In this document: positions 60,813 to 64,000 of the stretch, one piece after another | Layout of the letters: every line of letters starts with the position of its first letter | Numbering within the stretch: the stretch's first letter is position 1 | Assembly: GCF_001436295.1 (NCBI RefSeq) | Contig: NZ_AYYY01000061.1 | Span: 248,229 to 312,228, forward strand | Reading direction: 5' to 3' | DNA: 64,000 nt | From: Paucilactobacillus vaccinostercus DSM 20634 | Lineage (GTDB): Bacteria; Bacillota; Bacilli; Lactobacillales; Lactobacillaceae | Made by a program: the position numbers and the translations under genes | The notes under the pieces: generated by a model | What the model was told of the DNA's origin: nothing | Database searches by the model: none | Seen by the model: only the letters and a program-made list of their open reading frames with translations

Positions 60813-61123
60813 TGGTCGAGACAATTAATGTGACCGAACTCGCAGATTTGTTGCACCATGATATCCAGCTGATTGACGTGCGGGAGCCGTTTGAATTCAA
60901 TGCGGCTCACATCGATGGTGCGGTTAACCTACCGCTCGGGGATTTGGCACAGTGGCAAACGACGCTCGATCGTGAGACGACCTACTACGTCATTTGCCGT
61001 TCGGGCCGGCGCTCGCAGTTAGCATGTGAGCAGTTACGTGAGGCCCATTTTCAAGCCGTGAACGTCGCCGGCGGCATGATTGCATGGCACGATCAAGGTG
61101 TTGATCTACATCACGCTTCCTAA
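60812..61123 (+). CDS. Single-domain rhodanese
   Basis: 103 residues. LIDVREPFEFNAAHIDGAVNLPL and the active-site loop CRSGRRS (Cys about 71) define a rhodanese that handles persulfide sulfur. Its ATG overlaps the copA/copZ stop (TAATG), so it is the last gene of the copper operon. It may protect or repair thiols under copper stress. A terminator follows. Confidence 0.92.
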   Translation: MVETINVTELADLLHHDIQLIDVREPFEFNAAHIDGAVNLPLGDLAQWQTTLDRETTYYVICRSGRRSQLACEQLREAHFQAVNVAGGMIAWHDQGVDLHHAS

Positions 61124-61153
61124 TAGCGAATAATTTAAAATTGAGCACATAAC

Positions 61154-61207
61154 AAAACCGTTCCTCATCATACGCAATCCGTTACGATATGATGAGGGAC
61201 GGTTTTG
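61154..61207. terminator. Bidirectional terminator
   Basis: AAAACCGTTCCTCATCATA with TATGATGAGGGACGGTTTT, one mismatch. Confidence 0.9.
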
Positions 61208-61290
61208 TTTATCGTTGTGAAAGAAAGGGTAAAACACGTGAGGCCGATTTGGTTTTCCGTGTCCGCAAACCGGCCAGGGTTAATGATGGG

Positions 61291-62832
61291 TTATTTAGGT
61301 TGGTAGTGAAATGACTTGAATTGGGCTTTGGCACGGTTATATTGTCCCATGTCGATGGTATCGAGGGCAATGAAGTTTCCCGTGAAGCCACCGGAGAGAA
61401 AGTCGAGGGCCACATTGTCTAAAACGGTTATCTGCTGCTCACCATCGGTAAAGGCCAGCGTACCAGTTAAGCCGTTGACCGTCACTTGCAGGGTAATATC
61501 TTGGCTATGGATGGCAATGGGGTCGGTGACAATCTGAAAATCGCCCTTTTGTGCCTGTAAGACGGTGATACAACGCCCTAATTGCTCGTCATGGGTAACG
61601 GCTAAGAAGAGATAGTTATCGATATCGAGGTACAGGGCCATCCCGGCCAGCTGCATATACGTGGTGGGGTTAAATGCGACGGTTGTCGTGGCCGTGAAGT
61701 TAAAATCAGTTTGCCGTGTTGCAACCAGGTGCTGATCAAACTCGGACTGCAGTGACTGACCACCGGCAATTTCAAGACCGGTCCCCGTAAATTGAAGCCA
61801 GTCAGCAGTCGGCATCTTGCGAAGCGTGTTCCAGCGCTCAAAGTTGAGCTCGGGGCCACCAAAATCATTATCAAAGGCGTGTTGAATCGGTATGACGGGT
61901 GTGTCAACTGGGACTTCGTAGTAGTCCGCCGGTTGGTTAGTCTGGTTACTCAGTCGAAGCCAATCGTCAGTGGTCCAAGTCACATTCTGAATTGCGGTTT
62001 CACGTCCAAGCAGCGTCACATCATCGCGTAGTGGTCGGGTGGTCAAATGCGCCATGTACCAGTTGTCATCGTCATCGTGCACGATGCTGGCGTGACCGGA
62101 ACATTGAAGGGTCAATGTTGGGTCGTCCTTAGACGTCAACATTGGGGTTTGGGGATCCACTTCATAAGGACCGGTGATCGCCTTGGATCGGGCCACAGTC
62201 ACGCGATGGCCGGCTTCGGTGCCACCTTCGGCCGTTAACAGATAGTAGTAGCCGTTATGCCGGTAAATTTCTGGTGCTTCGGTCTTTTGGGCCGCTGTTC
62301 CATTAAATAGAATTTGAGGGGTGCCCAGTAAATCAAGGGTTTGTGCGTCGAGTTCCTGCATCAGGATCCCGGCTGATTTATTGTGCGTTTTTAACCGGTA
62401 GTCCCAGTATTCGTTGAGGAAGTAAACGCGTCCGTCGTCATCAAAGAAGATTGAGGGATCAAAACCGGAACTGTTGATGTACTTGGGCGTACTCCAAGGG
62501 CCGTTAATACTATCAGCGGTGATGATGTAGTTATTGACATCCTTGTAGGGAACCCGAGTGCTTTTCACATCGGTGTAAATGACGTAGTACTTACCGTCAT
62601 GATAGGCCGCGTAAGGTGCCCAGATGGAGCATCCCCGGGTATTTCCGGTGAGGTCGATATCGGTGAGAATTGATGTTTCGTAGCGCCAATTAACTAAATC
62701 GTCTGATTGATAAACCCGAATTCCGGGCATGAATTCAAACGTGGAGACGAGAATATAATAGGAATCTTTTCCTCTAAACAAGCATGGATCGGGGTTGAAC
62801 CCTTGGAGCGTTGGGTTAGCAACTTTTACCAT
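61291..62832 (-). CDS. Glycoside hydrolase family 43 beta-xylosidase/arabinofuranosidase
   Basis: About 513 residues, cytoplasmic (no signal). The N-terminal five-bladed propeller (about 1-315) carries the general base Asp in NPDPCLF, the pKa-modulating Asp in GFDPSIFFDDDG and the acid Glu in KTEAPEIYR. The C-terminal 200 residues are the beta-sandwich typical of GH43_11-type XynB. It hydrolyses xylo-oligosaccharides or arabinosides imported by the adjacent GPH transporter. ATG 62832 has an AAGAG site. ATG 62865 overlaps the transporter stop. Confidence 0.9.
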   Translation of the reverse strand: MVKVANPTLQGFNPDPCLFRGKDSYYILVSTFEFMPGIRVYQSDDLVNWRYETSILTDIDLTGNTRGCSIWAPYAAYHDGKYYVIYTDVKSTRVPYKDVNNYIITADSINGPWSTPKYINSSGFDPSIFFDDDGRVYFLNEYWDYRLKTHNKSAGILMQELDAQTLDLLGTPQILFNGTAAQKTEAPEIYRHNGYYYLLTAEGGTEAGHRVTVARSKAITGPYEVDPQTPMLTSKDDPTLTLQCSGHASIVHDDDDNWYMAHLTTRPLRDDVTLLGRETAIQNVTWTTDDWLRLSNQTNQPADYYEVPVDTPVIPIQHAFDNDFGGPELNFERWNTLRKMPTADWLQFTGTGLEIAGGQSLQSEFDQHLVATRQTDFNFTATTTVAFNPTTYMQLAGMALYLDIDNYLFLAVTHDEQLGRCITVLQAQKGDFQIVTDPIAIHSQDITLQVTVNGLTGTLAFTDGEQQITVLDNVALDFLSGGFTGNFIALDTIDMGQYNRAKAQFKSFHYQPK

Positions 62833-62864
62833 GAAATCACTCTTTTCGTTTACAAAATATTGCA

Positions 62865-64000
62865 TTAGTTTTCGGAATCTAATTCCTTTGCGTTGCGGGC
62901 TTGGAGGTCGGCAGAAATCTTAGCGTAGGTTTCCTTGTCCAAGTTGTAGAACTTCATTGAGAAGATCGCGATGAAGTAGATGATGATTGGTAAGATGGTA
63001 GTGGCCATGACGATACCGTGAATGGCACCAGCACTTTGATGTTGAGCAGTGGCAACGTAACCCGTCATGGAGAGTACTAGGCCGGGTAACATCCCACCAA
63101 GCGCGTTCCCACACTTGAACACGAAGCCGATAATGGCATAAATCATACCACCCATCCGTTTATTGGTCTTCCATTCACCATATTCAACGGTTTCAGGAAT
63201 GAGTGCCCACATGTAGGCACTGATCATCCCATTCCCAACGGAGGCAATTCCCCGAGAAATGAAGATGAGGGCGATCCATTCTGGCCGGCAGAAGAACAAA
63301 CCGGCCATCCCGATGATATCGGCAGAAACGGACAAAATGATCAATTGGAACTTCGATAGCTTTTTGGCAAGCCATGGAATGAAGGGGATGAAGGCCAGAG
63401 CAGGCAGCGTTCCGGCAAGTGAATACCATTTAACCAAGTCGGCACGGCCCACATAGTAGGTCACGTAGTAGATCCCGGTAGAACTGACAACGGATTTAAC
63501 GCCGTAGATAACAAAGAAGAAAATACAAAGGACAACCAATGGCCGGTTCACGTGGAACTGGTGGAAGACGTCTTTAACAGAGATCTTCAAATGCTTGGCG
63601 GGGGTCTTCACCCGTTCGTGGGTGGTCCCAAAACAGATTAGTAACAAGACACCACCGATTGTGCCCATAATGACCATTGTTAATTGCCATGCCCGTGATA
63701 GTCCCACGGATTTAGTCATAGCATCGGCGAGGAATGGTACGCCGAAGGCAACGATAACTTGACCAACGTTGGCTAAGAAAGTCCGGAACGTTGTCAAACT
63801 AACAGATTCTTGCTGGTCGTTTGTCATGGCGGCCGTTAAGGCACCATAAGGCACATTGACGAATGTATAACAAACGGAAAGTAAGATGTAAGTCGCGTAA
63901 GCGTAAATTAACTTTGTGGCGCCCTGAAATGATGGACTTGAGAAACAAAGAATGGCTAACACGGCAAACGGAATGGCACCGTACAGTAGGAACGGCCGGT
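62865..64000 (-). CDS. GPH family sugar (xyloside) transporter, 5' end outside the window
   Basis: The C-terminal part (at least 378 residues) of a glycoside-pentoside-hexuronide:cation symporter of the XylP/MelB type, with SAYMWALIPETVEYGEWKTNKR (about 120 residues from the end). The reading frame is open to the right edge (RPFLLYGAIPFAVLAIL), so the start lies beyond 64000. It is upstream of and cotranscribed with the GH43 gene. Together they import and cut beta-xylosides. Confidence 0.9.
   Translation of the reverse strand, partial: RPFLLYGAIPFAVLAILCFSSPSFQGATKLIYAYATYILLSVCYTFVNVPYGALTAAMTNDQQESVSLTTFRTFLANVGQVIVAFGVPFLADAMTKSVGLSRAWQLTMVIMGTIGGVLLLICFGTTHERVKTPAKHLKISVKDVFHQFHVNRPLVVLCIFFFVIYGVKSVVSSTGIYYVTYYVGRADLVKWYSLAGTLPALAFIPFIPWLAKKLSKFQLIILSVSADIIGMAGLFFCRPEWIALIFISRGIASVGNGMISAYMWALIPETVEYGEWKTNKRMGGMIYAIIGFVFKCGNALGGMLPGLVLSMTGYVATAQHQSAGAIHGIVMATTILPIIIYFIAIFSMKFYNLDKETYAKISADLQARNAKELDSEN

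Noticed and set aside
1..64000. CRISPR arrays, tRNA or rRNA genes, insertion sequences, prophage genes
   Set aside because: No regularly spaced direct repeats, tRNA arm motifs, transposase or integrase frames were found on either strand.

Overview
The window reads as chromosomal DNA of a low-to-mid-GC member of the Lactobacillaceae. Support comes from a KxYKxGKxW-type signal peptide on a LysM peptidoglycan hydrolase, an isoleucine 2-epimerase-like enzyme beside an amino-acid permease, PepO, DUF3290/DUF421 and PnuC, a CopY-CopA copper operon with cop boxes, GlnR boxes at an ammonium transporter, a T-box and a guanine riboswitch. Genus and species cannot be fixed from what I can see. I found no tRNA, rRNA, prophage, insertion sequence or CRISPR array. 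A near-perfect ParB site (parS) at 29472-29487 suggests the segment lies in the origin-proximal part of the chromosome.

Layout. 1-5.4 kb: PadR regulator divergent from an APC permease plus isoleucine-epimerase-like operon, an XRE membrane regulator and an orphan zinc-binding lipoprotein under a Zur-like box. 5.4-10 kb: a T-box leader ahead of two isocitrate-lyase/PEP-mutase family paralogues (the first has lost the catalytic motifs), an MFS exporter and a convergent PatB/MalY C-S lyase. 10-17.4 kb: LysM hydrolase, small proteins, a GlnR-controlled ammonium transporter and a fused amino-acid binding protein/permease. 17.4-23 kb: a TetR-controlled ABC exporter divergent from a MarR-controlled DHA2 exporter. 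23-32.8 kb: sugar acetyltransferase, BCCT transporter with an apparent ATT start, NAD(P)HX epimerase, penicillin-acylase family hydrolase, several unknown small genes, a quinone-reductase-like flavoprotein, a DUF2207 protein and glutamate-cysteine ligase.

33-41 kb: a MoxR-type AAA ATPase and a metallopeptidase-like VWA protein separated by 125-bp tandem structured repeats with compensatory base changes, then a purine permease, PepO and DUF3290/DUF421. 41-47.6 kb: TetR/MFS pair, NAD(P)-binding proteins and an Agr/Pln-type histidine kinase and LytTR response regulator. Upstream of this pair lie two divergent pairs of LytTR sites around an intergenic region that holds only tiny ORFs. 47.7-52 kb: a guanine-riboswitch xanthine permease, macrodomain protein, pyridoxal-kinase-like enzyme and ECF S component. 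52-57.7 kb: tandem MFS paralogues, a YefM-YoeB toxin-antitoxin pair with its operator, PnuC, a zinc-ribbon membrane protein and GreA. 57.8-61.1 kb: copper operon in which CopA runs in frame into CopZ, followed by a rhodanese. 61.3-64 kb: GH43 xylosidase and a GPH sugar transporter cut by the window edge.

Most operons are simple transporter plus regulator or transporter plus enzyme units: copper, zinc, ammonium, purines, NAD precursors, vitamin B6 and xylosides. The items that most deserve a second look are the LytTR-box intergenic region, the covarying 125-bp repeats, the parS site, the CopA-CopZ fusion, the T-box with its degenerate enzyme paralogue, and the structured element at 51043-51194.
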